From: Mucilaginibacter ginsenosidivorax
Lineage (GTDB): Bacteria; Bacteroidota; Bacteroidia; Sphingobacteriales; Sphingobacteriaceae
Direction of reading: 5' to 3'
Length of the DNA stretch: 64,000 nucleotides
NCBI RefSeq assembly: GCF_007971525.1
Contig: NZ_CP042437.1
Coordinates: 4,712,001 to 4,776,000 of the forward strand
Part shown: in pieces, positions 1 to 7,299 of the stretch
Layout of the letters: the number at the start of each line of letters is the position of its first letter
How positions within the stretch are numbered: the stretch's first letter is position 1
Notes under the pieces: model-generated
The model's database searches: none
What the model was told of the DNA's origin: nothing
Seen by the model: the letters and a program-made list of their open reading frames with translations, nothing else
Made by a program: the position numbers and the translations under genes

Positions 1-282
1 GCAGGCAAGCTGCCATACACCATAAAGCGAAAGGCATATAAACTGGAGTATGGCGAAGCGGTAATTGAATGCCACACCGATGCCTTTGAACCGGGCCAGC
101 ACATCCTGATACATGACGACCTGCTGGCTACCGGCGGTACCGTAACAGCGGCCAGCGAGCTTATTGAAGAGATGGGCGGCATAGTGGCCGGCTTCTCGTT
201 TGTTGTGGAGCTTGGCTTCCTGAAAGGCCGCGAGCGGATAGCACCAATAAGCGATACGCTGGTGGTATTGGCAGAGTATTAA
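1..282 (+). CDS. apt: Adenine phosphoribosyltransferase, C-terminal part (5' end outside window)
   Basis: Frame 1 is open from the first base to a TAA at 280-282, giving the last 93 residues of a type I phosphoribosyltransferase. The PRPP-binding loop is visible as two hydrophobic residues followed by HDDLLATGGT (about residues 38-47 of the fragment), and the ending VVELGFLKGRE is typical of Apt. The enzyme makes AMP from adenine and PRPP in cytoplasmic purine salvage. The N-terminus and promoter lie upstream of the window. A related purine phosphoribosyltransferase is possible, but the loop and C-terminus fit Apt best. Confidence 0.9.
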   Translation, partial: AGKLPYTIKRKAYKLEYGEAVIECHTDAFEPGQHILIHDDLLATGGTVTAASELIEEMGGIVAGFSFVVELGFLKGRERIAPISDTLVVLAEY

Positions 283-348
283 CTTTAAAGTATCAGGTAG
301 TTGGTATCAAATATCAGGTTTTTTTGATGTTCAGATTCCGGATGTGCA

Positions 349-450
349 GATGATTTTGTCTGAACCGGAATTCGTCGGATTTATCAGATTCTTGGGATTG
401 GATTTTAAAAATCTGTGGAATTCGACAAATCTGTTTAATCCTGGTTCAGA
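349..450. repeat. Degenerate fold-back repeat
   Basis: TCTGAACC at 359-366 is matched by GGTTCAGA at 443-450, and the inside carries related words (GGAATTCG, AGATT/AATCT) in opposite orientation. This resembles the 'aaatcctg...caggattt' type intergenic fold-backs common in Sphingobacteriales genomes. That similarity is from memory. The palindrome itself is visible. Confidence 0.5.
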
Positions 451-454
451 AAAA

Positions 455-550
455 TGCGTTAGATTGAAGCGGATACCGGCCAATGTGGCTAAGGCCTGTG
501 CAGTATGAGCGAAGAGCCTGGCCGCAGGCAACGCCCTTGTTTGGGGAGTT
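455..550 (-). repeat. GC-rich interspersed repeat fragment
   Basis: The minus strand reads as a GC-rich block (GGGCGTTGCCTGCGGCC, then a Leu/Ala-rich non-protein-like frame) unlike the AT-rich flanks. Thirteen bases (GTTGCCTGCGGCC, here complementary to 520-532) recur at 60861-60873. It looks like a copy of a dispersed, non-coding Sphingobacteriales element. The family assignment is inferred from memory. Confidence 0.4.
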
Positions 551-1075
551 GATGGTGTTAAGCGACGGCCTGTCGCCAAAACCCTGATTTGATTCTGGCG
601 GAATAATTTCGTATATTGTATTGATTACTTAACTATACCGGGCGCCCTTGAAAAAAATAAAACAGCGGGAAGTAAAAAAAAAGTTTTTTATTAGTAAGGC
701 ACTGTAGTATAGGTTGTTGTGTGATAAATAGAAAAATAATTGTATTGTAAAGTGCATGAAAAGTATCTGAAATGTAACGAAAAGTATACCAAAAGTGCAC
801 AAAAAGTGAGTATTAGTGTGCAAATGTTACATGAAATTCAGCACTGGTTTGCAGTGCTAAAAGAGCGGGTGAGGATGTTGTTCAAAAAACAGATAGGAGG
901 CAAAAAAATATTTTATTTTTTTTTCTTCGCTTTTCCTGGTGTAAAAACTATCCTATTTAAACTAAACCTATTATTCATACCGTATACCATTTTGTACTAT
1001 GTTTACCCGGTATTTGGGATGAAACTTTACCCATACTTATATCGTTTATTTGTATAACCAGTTATATAAATTAGT

Positions 1076-2254
1076 ATGGAAACCTTATTTACAGACGATC
1101 CCGCAATGCATGGATTCGACTTTTCTACCAGTGAAAACCAACGTATGGTGGGCCAGATGGCCAAAGATTTTACCGAACGCCACATTAAACCTCATGTAAT
1201 GGAATGGGACGAAGCGCAGCACTTCCCCATTGAATTGTTTAAGCAATTAGGCGAATTGGGCATGATGGGAGTGCTGGTTCCTGAACAATACGGTGGCTCG
1301 GGCTTTGGTTATTTTGAGTACGTAACCGTTATTGTAGAAATTGCCAAGGTTTGCGGTTCAATAGGTTTATCGGTAGCCGCTCATAATTCGCTTTGTACCG
1401 GTCATATCCTGGCCTTTGGCAGCGAAGAACAAAAAATGAAATGGCTGCCCAAACTGGCCACCTGCGAGTGGCTTGGCGCCTGGGGTTTAACTGAGGCCAA
1501 CACCGGCAGCGATGCCTTAGGAATGAATACTACCGCCGTTTTAGATGGCGACCACTACATAGTAAACGGATCAAAAAACTGGATTACCCATGGCAAAAGC
1601 AGCAATGTGGCTGTAGTAATGGTGCGCACCGGGGCAAAAGGCGATTCGCACGGCATTTCGGCGCTGGTTATTGAAAAAGGAACACCCGGTTTTACCCATG
1701 GCAAAAAAGAAAACAAGCTGGGCATGCGCGCATCTGAAACTACCGAACTGATATTTGATAACTGCCGCGTACCTAAAGAAAACCTGCTGGGCCTTGAAGG
1801 CGAAGGCTTTAAACAGGCCATGAAGGTGTTGGATGGTGGCCGTATTTCTATAGCAGCTTTATCATTGGGCATAGCTAAGGGTGCTTTTGAAGCCGCTGTA
1901 GCTTACTCCAAAGAGCGCAGGCAGTTTGGGCAGCCAATAAGCAATTTCCAGGGCATTGCCTTTAAACTGGCCGATATGGCTACCGAGATTGAAGCATCTG
2001 AACTGTTGATTATGCAGGCTGCCGACCTGAAAAACCGTCACCAGTCGGTTACCAAACAATCGGCCATGGCCAAATACTTTGCATCAGAAACAGCAGTACG
2101 TGCAGCCACCGAGGCGGTACAGATCTTCGGCGGCTACGGTTATACCAAAGATTTCCCTGTTGAAAAATACTACCGCGACGCCAAACTATGCACGATAGGC
2201 GAGGGGACAAGCGAGATTCAGAAGATTGTGATAAGCAGGGAGGTGTTGAGGTAG
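1076..2254 (+). CDS. Acyl-CoA dehydrogenase
   Basis: The 392-residue product has the full acyl-CoA dehydrogenase architecture: an alpha-helical N-domain (about 20-130), a beta middle domain with the FAD/substrate motif WGLTEANTGSDA (about 140-151), and a C-terminal helical domain with the RRQFGQPI signature (about 281). The GEGTSEIQ motif places the catalytic base at Glu376, the position used by short/medium and branched-chain enzymes. It oxidises an acyl-CoA to a trans-2-enoyl-CoA with FAD, passing electrons to electron-transfer flavoprotein. The start used is the ATG at 1076. A second ATG ten codons in is possible. It stands alone, and the stop is followed directly by a heptamer tandem repeat. 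Chain-length specificity cannot be read. Confidence 0.93.
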   Translation: METLFTDDPAMHGFDFSTSENQRMVGQMAKDFTERHIKPHVMEWDEAQHFPIELFKQLGELGMMGVLVPEQYGGSGFGYFEYVTVIVEIAKVCGSIGLSVAAHNSLCTGHILAFGSEEQKMKWLPKLATCEWLGAWGLTEANTGSDALGMNTTAVLDGDHYIVNGSKNWITHGKSSNVAVVMVRTGAKGDSHGISALVIEKGTPGFTHGKKENKLGMRASETTELIFDNCRVPKENLLGLEGEGFKQAMKVLDGGRISIAALSLGIAKGAFEAAVAYSKERRQFGQPISNFQGIAFKLADMATEIEASELLIMQAADLKNRHQSVTKQSAMAKYFASETAVRAATEAVQIFGGYGYTKDFPVEKYYRDAKLCTIGEGTSEIQKIVISREVLR

Positions 2255-2331
2255 TTGTGAGTTGTGAGTTGTGAGTTGTGAGTTGTGAGTTGTGAGTTGT
2301 GAGTTGTGAGTTGTGAGTTGTGAGTTGTGTG
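2255..2331. repeat. Tandem heptamer repeat (TTGTGAG x10 plus one degenerate copy)
   Basis: Ten perfect TTGTGAG units run from 2255 to 2324, followed by one altered unit (TTGTGTG). The array begins on the base after the acyl-CoA dehydrogenase stop codon, so copy-number change would not alter that protein. Confidence 0.95.
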
Positions 2332-2432
2332 TAAATTGGCGGACAAGGTAGGCAATTCTGAAAATTCTTTAATTTTGAAAATTCTGATTCAGACAGGTTT
2401 ATATTTAACATTAAATAACATTCGTAAATAAA

Positions 2433-2479
2433 AAAATGCTTTTTCAAAACTTTATATTTAAGAATTGAAAAAGCATTTT
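2433..2479. repeat. 15-bp perfect inverted repeat covering a start codon
   Basis: AAAATGCTTTTTCAA at 2433-2447 is exactly complementary to TTGAAAAAGCATTTT at 2465-2479, with a 17-base loop. The right arm holds the TTG start and first five codons of the secreted-protein gene, so an RNA hairpin would bury its start codon if transcription begins upstream of 2433. Confidence 0.85.
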
Positions 2480-3088
2480 CTCATAACCTTTATCTTATCG
2501 ATGGCCGTTAATTGTGGATATGCCCAGGATTTTACTTTTAAACCCCGGAGTATTCTAACAAAATTAACTGCTGCAGATTCACTGCGTTGGAATAGTAGTA
2601 TCGCCTATTTTACAGCTTCTCCTCCTGCCGTTGAAGGTTTTATATTATCTGTAGATCAAACTAAGGTAGATGTGCTCCACGGGCCTCTTTATGATGGCGC
2701 AAGAGAATATTATGTTCAAGTGCCGGTGAAATTAACCAATACATCTGACGATACTTTACGATATCTCAGTATGTCATGTTCCTGGTGGGATATTTACCGA
2801 ACAGATCATCAGAAGATAAAAATTTTTTCACCGAATAGCTGTTATAAAAATTCGCCGATAACTTGTATAGTGCCGCCTCATCAGTTTGTAATAAGAAATA
2901 TTATTGTTTTGGTGCCTAAAGAAATGGCATCTGTAATTTTCAAAATAGGAATGACGGTGCAGAGAAAATTCGATAACGGTTTGCTTAAGGATAGGTTCTT
3001 GCTAAGTTCAATTGCACCAACAGACCAGCATGTAATATGGTCTGATTATGTGTTGGTATCACAGTGGAAGACAAAGAAAAGTAAATAG
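2465..3088 (+). CDS. Small secreted protein of unknown function
   Basis: The 207-residue product begins MKKHFLITFILSMAVNCGYAQ: a basic start, a hydrophobic core and a GYA-Q cleavage site near residue 20, so it should enter the periplasm or be surface-exposed. The mature part is beta-rich with three Cys residues (a CSWWD motif near 101-105, then SCYKN and TCIV). I recognise no family. Translation must start at TTG (2465) because no ATG precedes the signal peptide in frame. The start lies inside the right arm of a perfect 15-bp inverted repeat. Codon use and length support a real gene. Confidence 0.7.
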   Translation: MKKHFLITFILSMAVNCGYAQDFTFKPRSILTKLTAADSLRWNSSIAYFTASPPAVEGFILSVDQTKVDVLHGPLYDGAREYYVQVPVKLTNTSDDTLRYLSMSCSWWDIYRTDHQKIKIFSPNSCYKNSPITCIVPPHQFVIRNIIVLVPKEMASVIFKIGMTVQRKFDNGLLKDRFLLSSIAPTDQHVIWSDYVLVSQWKTKKSK

Positions 3089-3172
3089 CTATCCCTTAAT
3101 TCCCCTTGATCTGGGGAGGCACATTTATTGGATAGTAAAATGGGATAATAGAATGCATTAAATGAATACAAA

Positions 3173-3429
3173 ATGATAACTGACGAAGAATTAAATGAAA
3201 TAGAACAAAGATGCGCCAGTACTCAAAATGGCCCGTGGAAAGCCTATATAGAAAACCGCGATCATGAAAGCGGCAATAGCTTATAATGACCGGCGAAGGA
3301 GACGGCAGGGAAGAAGACATAGAAATGACGGGAGCAACTATTGCGGATTATGATTTTATTGCCTTTGCGAAACAAGACATCCCAAGGTTGATTAGTGAAG
3401 TACGAAGGTTGAAAGAGCTGCTAAAATAA
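3173..3429 (+). pseudogene. Small conserved protein gene, broken by a one-base frameshift
   Basis: Frame A from ATG 3173 encodes MITDEELNEIEQRC... up to HESGNSL and stops at 3284-3286. Frame B from ATG 3286 continues smoothly with MTGEGDGREEDIEMTGA and ends RRLKELLK at 3429. Joined with one extra T near 3281-3284, the two halves give an 85-residue protein with a GPWKAYIE / GREEDI / ATIADYDFIA / DIPRLISEV layout that I recall as a widespread small family of unknown function. The break makes a TAATG stop-start overlap, so coupled translation of two pieces is conceivable, but a deletion is the simpler reading. A sequencing error is also possible. Confidence 0.65.
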
Positions 3430-3488
3430 AGCCTCGGCAATTTTAACCACTTACCTAATCAACCCAATCAACTATTTTATCTTCCCTA

Positions 3489-3519
3489 TTTGATATTCAA
3501 AACCAAATAGTTAACTTTG
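3489..3519 (+). promoter_or_regulatory. Bacteroidota-type promoter of rpsU
   Basis: TTTG at 3489-3492, a 19-base spacer and TAACTTTG at 3512-3519 match the TTTG-N19-TAnnTTTG consensus of the primary sigma factor in Bacteroidota exactly. Transcription should start around 3522-3527, leaving a leader of only about 25-30 bases before the rpsU ATG. Confidence 0.75.
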
Positions 3520-3520
3520 C

Positions 3521-3538
3521 CCTCCCTTGAAAGGAGGT
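3521..3538 (+). promoter_or_regulatory. Strong Shine-Dalgarno site of rpsU with a possible sequestering hairpin
   Basis: AAGGAGGT at 3531-3538 is a near-perfect anti-16S match 12 bases before the ATG, unusual in a phylum that mostly starts translation without SD pairing. CCTCC at 3521-3525 can pair with GGAGG at 3533-3537 across a 7-base loop and hide the site, provided the transcript includes 3521. In Flavobacterium, bS21 helps bury the 16S anti-SD tail, and SD-bearing rpsU mRNA is proposed to be translated by bS21-deficient ribosomes as feedback. Confidence 0.75.
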
Positions 3539-3550
3539 ATTTAGGAAATT

Positions 3551-3745
3551 ATGATCATTATTAACGTAAAAGACGGCGAATCATTAGACAAAGCATTGAA
3601 ACGCTTCAAAAAGAAATTTGAAAAAACAGGTGTTTTAAGAGAACTTCGCAGTCGTCAGGCTTTTGAAAAAAAATCTGTAACCCGTCGTCATGTTGTTAAA
3701 CATGCCATCTACAAGCAAAATATGAACTTAGAAACCACTGTTTAA
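3551..3745 (+). CDS. rpsU: 30S ribosomal protein bS21
   Basis: The 64-residue basic protein (MIIINVKDGESLDKALKRF..., then RSRQAFEKKSVTRR) is bS21, which sits by the 3' end of 16S rRNA on the small-subunit platform. In Bacteroidota it takes part in sequestering the anti-Shine-Dalgarno tail. The ATG at 3551 follows a strong SD and a consensus promoter. The gene precedes a Xer-type recombinase gene and hpf, an order common in this phylum. Length and sequence are typical, with nothing missing. Autoregulation through the SD is inferred from the leader and from published Flavobacterium work. Confidence 0.96.
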   Translation: MIIINVKDGESLDKALKRFKKKFEKTGVLRELRSRQAFEKKSVTRRHVVKHAIYKQNMNLETTV

Positions 3746-3829
3746 TTCTGTCAAAAGAATTTTTCAGTTTTCTTAACACTATATTAAAACTATTTGTACA
3801 TTCAATCTCTGGATGTTCAAATAGTTTTT

Positions 3830-4741
3830 ATGTTTTTAGAGCGTTTTATCCAATATATTAAGTTCGAAAAGCGGTACTCCCTGCATACCGTATCGGCCTA
3901 TCAATCAGACTTGGATCAGTTTATGCTCTTCCTCAACAACCCTGGTAATGCCACCGTTGTCCCCGAACCTATAATTACCCATCCCAACCAAATTACCTAT
4001 CATGACATCCGCAACTGGATGGTGAGCATGATTGACCATAAATTGACCGGCCGGTCTGTAAACCGGAAAATGGCCACACTACGCAAGTATTTTAAATTTT
4101 TACTACAGGAGGGTGTTATTACGCAAAACCCGGCATCAAAAATCCGTTCGCAAAAAATACCTAAGCATCTGCCTGTGGTAGTTGAGGGCGCAAGCCTTAC
4201 CCAAATGCTGGATAACGATATTGTTACCGATGATGATTTTGAAGGCATGCGCAATAAGCTGGTGGTTGAATTATTGTTTGGCACCGGCATACGCCTTGCC
4301 GAGCTGTTGGGCCTGAAAGACAGTGACATTAACGACTATGAAGGCACCTTAAAAGTGCTGGGTAAACGTAATAAGGAACGCATTATACCTATCAATACCG
4401 AACTGCGGATATTACTTGGGCGTTACCTGGAGTTAAAGAAAAATCAAAATTTTCATAACATTTCGGTAATGTTAATCGTTACAAGTAAAGGTACCGACGC
4501 TTATCGGCAACTAATTTATTTGATAGTGCAAAAATACCTCTCTAACATATCAACCCAAACAAAAAGAAGCCCGCATGTACTGCGGCACACATTTGCAACA
4601 AGCTTACTCAACAATGGGGCCGACCTGAACTCCATTAAAGAACTTTTGGGGCACGCTAACCTTAGCGCCACCCAGATTTATACACACAATTCAGTTGAAC
4701 GATTAAAGTCTATTTACAAACAAGCCCATCCAAAGGCGTAA
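3830..4741 (+). CDS. Tyrosine recombinase, XerC/XerD family
   Basis: The 303-residue protein has an N-terminal core-binding SAM-like domain (about 1-90) and a C-terminal catalytic domain with the family's residues: Arg in GTGIRLAEL (about 154), Lys in the LGKRNKER turn (about 179), HVLRH (about 248-252), the LGHANL His (about 275) and the nucleophile Tyr in TQIYTH (about 283). Xer proteins resolve chromosome dimers at dif sites. The ATG at 3830 is preferred, although a TTG twelve codons upstream is in frame. The position between rpsU and hpf, without phage genes or attachment sites, argues for a housekeeping Xer protein. XerC versus XerD cannot be decided here. Confidence 0.9.
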   Translation: MFLERFIQYIKFEKRYSLHTVSAYQSDLDQFMLFLNNPGNATVVPEPIITHPNQITYHDIRNWMVSMIDHKLTGRSVNRKMATLRKYFKFLLQEGVITQNPASKIRSQKIPKHLPVVVEGASLTQMLDNDIVTDDDFEGMRNKLVVELLFGTGIRLAELLGLKDSDINDYEGTLKVLGKRNKERIIPINTELRILLGRYLELKKNQNFHNISVMLIVTSKGTDAYRQLIYLIVQKYLSNISTQTKRSPHVLRHTFATSLLNNGADLNSIKELLGHANLSATQIYTHNSVERLKSIYKQAHPKA

Positions 4742-4755
4742 TTAAAGGAGGAAAC

Positions 4756-5103
4756 ATGAAAATTACAGTGCAATCAATTCATTTTACCGCAGACAGGAAA
4801 TTATTAGATTTTATTCAGAAGAAAGCTGATAAGCTGGATACGTTTTATGATCATATTATAAGTGGCGAGGTTTACTTAAAGCTTGAAAACGTGGAAGATG
4901 AGGCAAATAAAATTGCCGAGATTAAATTATTATTGCCGGGCAACCAGATTTTTGCCAAAGAGAAATGCAAAAGTTTTGAAGAAGCCACGGATTTGGCAGT
5001 TGAGAGCCTGCGCAAACAGATTGAGAAGCATAAACAGAAGAAAACTATAGCCGATGCTGCCGCCAAAAAGGTGATACTAACCGAGGTAGAAGAAGGATTT
5101 TAA
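4756..5103 (+). CDS. hpf: Ribosome hibernation-promoting factor, short HPF/RaiA family
   Basis: The 115-residue product has the beta-alpha-beta-beta-beta-alpha fold sequence of the HPF/RaiA family (MKITVQSIHFTADRKLLDFI...), ending in a Lys-rich tail. It lacks the C-terminal dimerisation domain of long HPF, so it is a short form that would bind the decoding centre of idle 70S ribosomes. The ATG at 4756 is preceded by AAAGGAGG (4744-4751) only four bases away, a second strong SD close to rpsU. It is 14 bases after the xer stop and is followed by a clear terminator, so it ends the rpsU-xer-hpf unit. Confidence 0.92.
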   Translation: MKITVQSIHFTADRKLLDFIQKKADKLDTFYDHIISGEVYLKLENVEDEANKIAEIKLLLPGNQIFAKEKCKSFEEATDLAVESLRKQIEKHKQKKTIADAAAKKVILTEVEEGF

Positions 5104-5127
5104 TATAAAAAAGGCCATTTTATGGTT

Positions 5128-5162
5128 AAAATCGACGGGTTTACAGCCCGTCGATTTTTTTT
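5128..5162 (+). terminator. Rho-independent terminator after hpf
   Basis: AAAATCGACGGG (5128-5139) pairs perfectly with CCCGTCGATTTT (5147-5158) around a 7-base loop, followed by a run of T. It separates hpf from the tRNA/tuf promoter. Confidence 0.92.
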
Positions 5163-5172
5163 GATAAAAAAT

Positions 5173-5202
5173 TTTGAAGCGCGCTATTTTTTTGTAGATT
5201 TG
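5173..5202 (+). promoter_or_regulatory. Promoter of the tRNA-tuf transcription unit
   Basis: TTTG at 5173-5176, an 18-base spacer and TAGATTTG at 5195-5202 fit the Bacteroidota promoter consensus. It lies just after the hpf terminator and about 150 bases before the first tRNA. The 5' leader (about 5208-5352) holds no ORF. Confidence 0.65.
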
Positions 5203-5352
5203 CAATCCCTTTCAGAGAGGTGCCAGCGTAGTAAAATACCTTGTAAATTTTTGTAAAGAATGTTCTTTAAAATATAAAAAACTTATTAGTTTTGCCGCTC
5301 GATAAACGGAACCCCAGGGTTACGGTAATTGAAAGAGTAAAATAAAAAATAA

Positions 5353-5425
5353 GCCTCCTTAGCTCAGCTGGTAGAGCGACTGACTTGTAATCAGTAGGTC
5401 ATTGGTTCGATCCCGATAGGAGGCT
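5353..5425 (+). tRNA. tRNA-Thr (anticodon TGT)
   Basis: The acceptor arms GCCTCCT/AGGAGGC pair perfectly and the D-loop AGCTCAGCTGGTAGAGC is canonical. The anticodon loop CTTGTAA gives TGT, and the T-arm has GGTTCGATCC. CCA is not encoded. Confidence 0.97.
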
Positions 5426-5491
5426 CTGTTTTTTTCGGAGGTGTGATGTTTAGCTTCAATCTTGGGCAGCACAAATCCGAAATCAACAACT

Positions 5492-5572
5492 GGGGAGATA
5501 CCAGAGCGGTCAAATGGGGCGGACTGTAAATCCGCTGCTTCGGCTACGAAGGTTCGAATCCTTCTCTCCCCA
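5492..5572 (+). tRNA. tRNA-Tyr (anticodon GTA)
   Basis: Acceptor arms GGGGAGA/TCTCCCC, anticodon loop CTGTAAA with GTA, and a long variable arm (TGCTTCGGCTA) make this an 81-base class II tRNA, as expected for bacterial tRNA-Tyr. Confidence 0.97.
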
Positions 5573-5726
5573 CTTATTGAGTAGGCAGTTTTCAGTTTTC
5601 AGATAGCAGTTAAAGTTATCAGATGATTGGGAACTGCTAACTTGATTAAAAAAGGTTTACCAATTTGTATTATCAGCAGGCACGGTGCCAACTGAAAATT
5701 GCAAAACGGAAACTGAAAATAAACAA

Positions 5727-5799
5727 GCGGAAGTAGCTCAGTTGGTAGAGCGATAGCCTTCCAAGCTATAGGTCGCGAGTTCGAACCTCGTCTTCCGCT
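5727..5799 (+). tRNA. tRNA-Gly (anticodon TCC)
   Basis: Acceptor arms GCGGAAG/CTTCCGC are complementary, the anticodon loop CTTCCAA contains TCC, and the T-loop GTTCGAAC is standard. It sits between two repeat-like spacers in the tRNA cluster. Confidence 0.97.
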
Positions 5800-5802
5800 C
5801 GG

Positions 5803-5887
5803 TTGGTTCATTTGTCGGTTAGTTCATTTGTTCATTAGTGGCAGCCGCAAAAGACCAGTGAACTAATAAACGAGTGAACCAATGAAC
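5803..5887. repeat. Fold-back spacer between tRNA-Gly and tRNA-Thr
   Basis: The spacer is built from GTTCATT-type words in one orientation (5803-5840) and their complements (5857-5887). For instance GGTTCA at 5805-5810 pairs with TGAACC at 5875-5880, and TTAGTTCA near 5819-5826 pairs with TGAACTAA near 5858-5866. It would form a long imperfect hairpin in the tRNA precursor. Confidence 0.75.
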
Positions 5888-5896
5888 AAAAAATAA

Positions 5897-5968
<72 letters not shown>

Positions 5969-6035
5969 CAACAGAATAAAACATAATAAAGAATACATTT
6001 TTAAGTATAAATTAACCTACAAATAATTATAAATC

Positions 6036-7223
6036 ATGGCAAAAGAAAAGTTTGACCGCAGTAAACCGCATTTAAACATCGGTACAATCGGTCACGTTGA
6101 CCACGGCAAAACAACCCTTACTGCAGCTATCACTAAAGTTTTAGCTGATGCAGGTTTATCAGAAGCTCGTTCATTTGATTCAATTGACTCAGCTCCTGAA
6201 GAAAAAGAACGTGGTATTACAATTAACACCGCGCACGTTGAGTACTCAACTGCTAACCGTCACTACGCTCACGTTGACTGTCCAGGTCACGCGGATTACG
6301 TGAAAAACATGGTTACAGGTGCTGCTCAAATGGACGGTGCAATCATTGTAGTTGCTGCAACTGATGGTCCGATGCCACAAACCCGCGAACACATCCTGTT
6401 GGCACGTCAGGTAGGTGTACCTGCACTTGTTGTTTTCATGAACAAGGTTGACATGGTTGATGATCCGGAATTATTAGAATTAGTAGAAATGGAAATTCGT
6501 GAATTATTATCATTCTACGAATATCCAGGTGATGATATCCCAGTAATCCAGGGTTCTGCATTAGGTGGTCTTAACGGCGATCCTACCTGGGTTGGTAAAA
6601 TCATGGAGTTGATGGATGCTGTTGATAACTTTATCCCTATCCCTCCACGTTTGACAGATCTTCCTTTCTTAATGCCTGTTGAAGACGTATTCTCAATCAC
6701 TGGTCGTGGTACTGTTGCTACCGGTCGTATTGAGCGTGGTGTAATCAACTCAGGTGAGCAAGTTGACATCCTTGGTATGGGTGCCGAAAACTTGAAATCA
6801 ACTGTAACTGGTGTTGAGATGTTCCGTAAGATCCTTGATCGCGGTGAAGCTGGTGACAACGTAGGTTTATTGTTACGTGGTATTGAAAAAACTGATATCC
6901 GTCGTGGTATGGTTATTTGCAAACCAGGTTCAGTAACTCCACACACCGACTTTAAAGCAGAAGTATACGTATTATCAAAAGCAGAAGGTGGCCGTCACAC
7001 TCCATTCTTCAACAAATACCGCCCGCAATTCTATTTCCGTACAACTGACGTAACCGGTGAAATTTCATTGGCCGAAGGTGTAGAAATGGTTATGCCAGGT
7101 GATAACGTTACCATCACTGTAAAATTGATCAACGCTATCGCTATGGAAAAAGGCTTACGTTTCGCTATCCGTGAAGGTGGCAGAACAGTAGGTGCTGGCC
7201 AGGTAACTGAAATTTTGAAATAA
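6036..7223 (+). CDS. tuf: Translation elongation factor Tu
   Basis: The 395-residue protein is a full-length EF-Tu. It has the P-loop GHVDHGKT (19-26), DCPGHADY, the NKVDMVD guanine-specificity motif, and domains 2 and 3 ending in GAGQVTEILK. It delivers aminoacyl-tRNA to the ribosomal A site with GTP. Codon use is strongly biased (GGT, CGT, GTT), as expected of a top-expressed gene. It follows the tRNA cluster and is closed by a perfect hairpin terminator, after which tRNA-Trp and secE begin the next group. Confidence 0.99.
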   Translation: MAKEKFDRSKPHLNIGTIGHVDHGKTTLTAAITKVLADAGLSEARSFDSIDSAPEEKERGITINTAHVEYSTANRHYAHVDCPGHADYVKNMVTGAAQMDGAIIVVAATDGPMPQTREHILLARQVGVPALVVFMNKVDMVDDPELLELVEMEIRELLSFYEYPGDDIPVIQGSALGGLNGDPTWVGKIMELMDAVDNFIPIPPRLTDLPFLMPVEDVFSITGRGTVATGRIERGVINSGEQVDILGMGAENLKSTVTGVEMFRKILDRGEAGDNVGLLLRGIEKTDIRRGMVICKPGSVTPHTDFKAEVYVLSKAEGGRHTPFFNKYRPQFYFRTTDVTGEISLAEGVEMVMPGDNVTITVKLINAIAMEKGLRFAIREGGRTVGAGQVTEILK

Positions 7224-7245
7224 GAATTTCAAAAAGGTTAATTGG

Positions 7246-7285
7246 AAACATAAGTTTACTGTAAAAAGTAAACTTATGTTTTCTT
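7246..7285 (+). terminator. Rho-independent terminator after tuf
   Basis: AAACATAAGTTTACT (7246-7260) and AGTAAACTTATGTTT (7267-7281) form a perfect 15-bp stem with a 6-base loop and end in a T-rich tract. Confidence 0.88.
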
Positions 7286-7299
7286 ATTATAAAATATAC

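Larger units (their letters stand above)
283..1075. other. Repeat-bearing intergenic region without a convincing gene
   Basis: This 793-base spacer separates apt from the acyl-CoA dehydrogenase gene. It begins with a degenerate fold-back (about 349-450), continues with a GC-richer stretch that reads as an intergenic repeat on the minus strand (about 455-550), and then becomes very AT-rich (600-1060). Open frames here (for example 740-1057 on plus, 331-579 on minus) have low-complexity or repeat-derived translations and I do not believe they are genes. The promoter of the downstream gene should lie near 1000-1070, but I cannot place it with confidence. Confidence 0.6.

Noticed and set aside
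331..579. An 82-codon open frame on minus
   Set aside because: It reads through the GC-rich repeat block and the fold-back. Its apparent protein is a by-product of repeat sequence.
740..1057. A 105-codon open frame on plus before the acyl-CoA dehydrogenase gene
   Set aside because: The translation is Lys/Phe/Tyr-rich low complexity from very AT-rich DNA, has no family resemblance and no start signal.
2255..2331. A CRISPR-like array
   Set aside because: The units are 7 bases and contiguous with no spacers. It is a simple tandem repeat.
2049..2447. A minus-strand frame beginning MKKHFF
   Set aside because: It starts in the 15-bp palindrome, so it mirrors the true gene's start, then runs through the heptamer array (TTHNSQL repeats) and antisense of the dehydrogenase gene.
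3830..4741. An integrase marking a prophage or genomic island at the tRNA cluster
   Set aside because: No phage genes, no direct repeats at the tRNA 3' ends, and the rpsU-xer-hpf order is a housekeeping arrangement.
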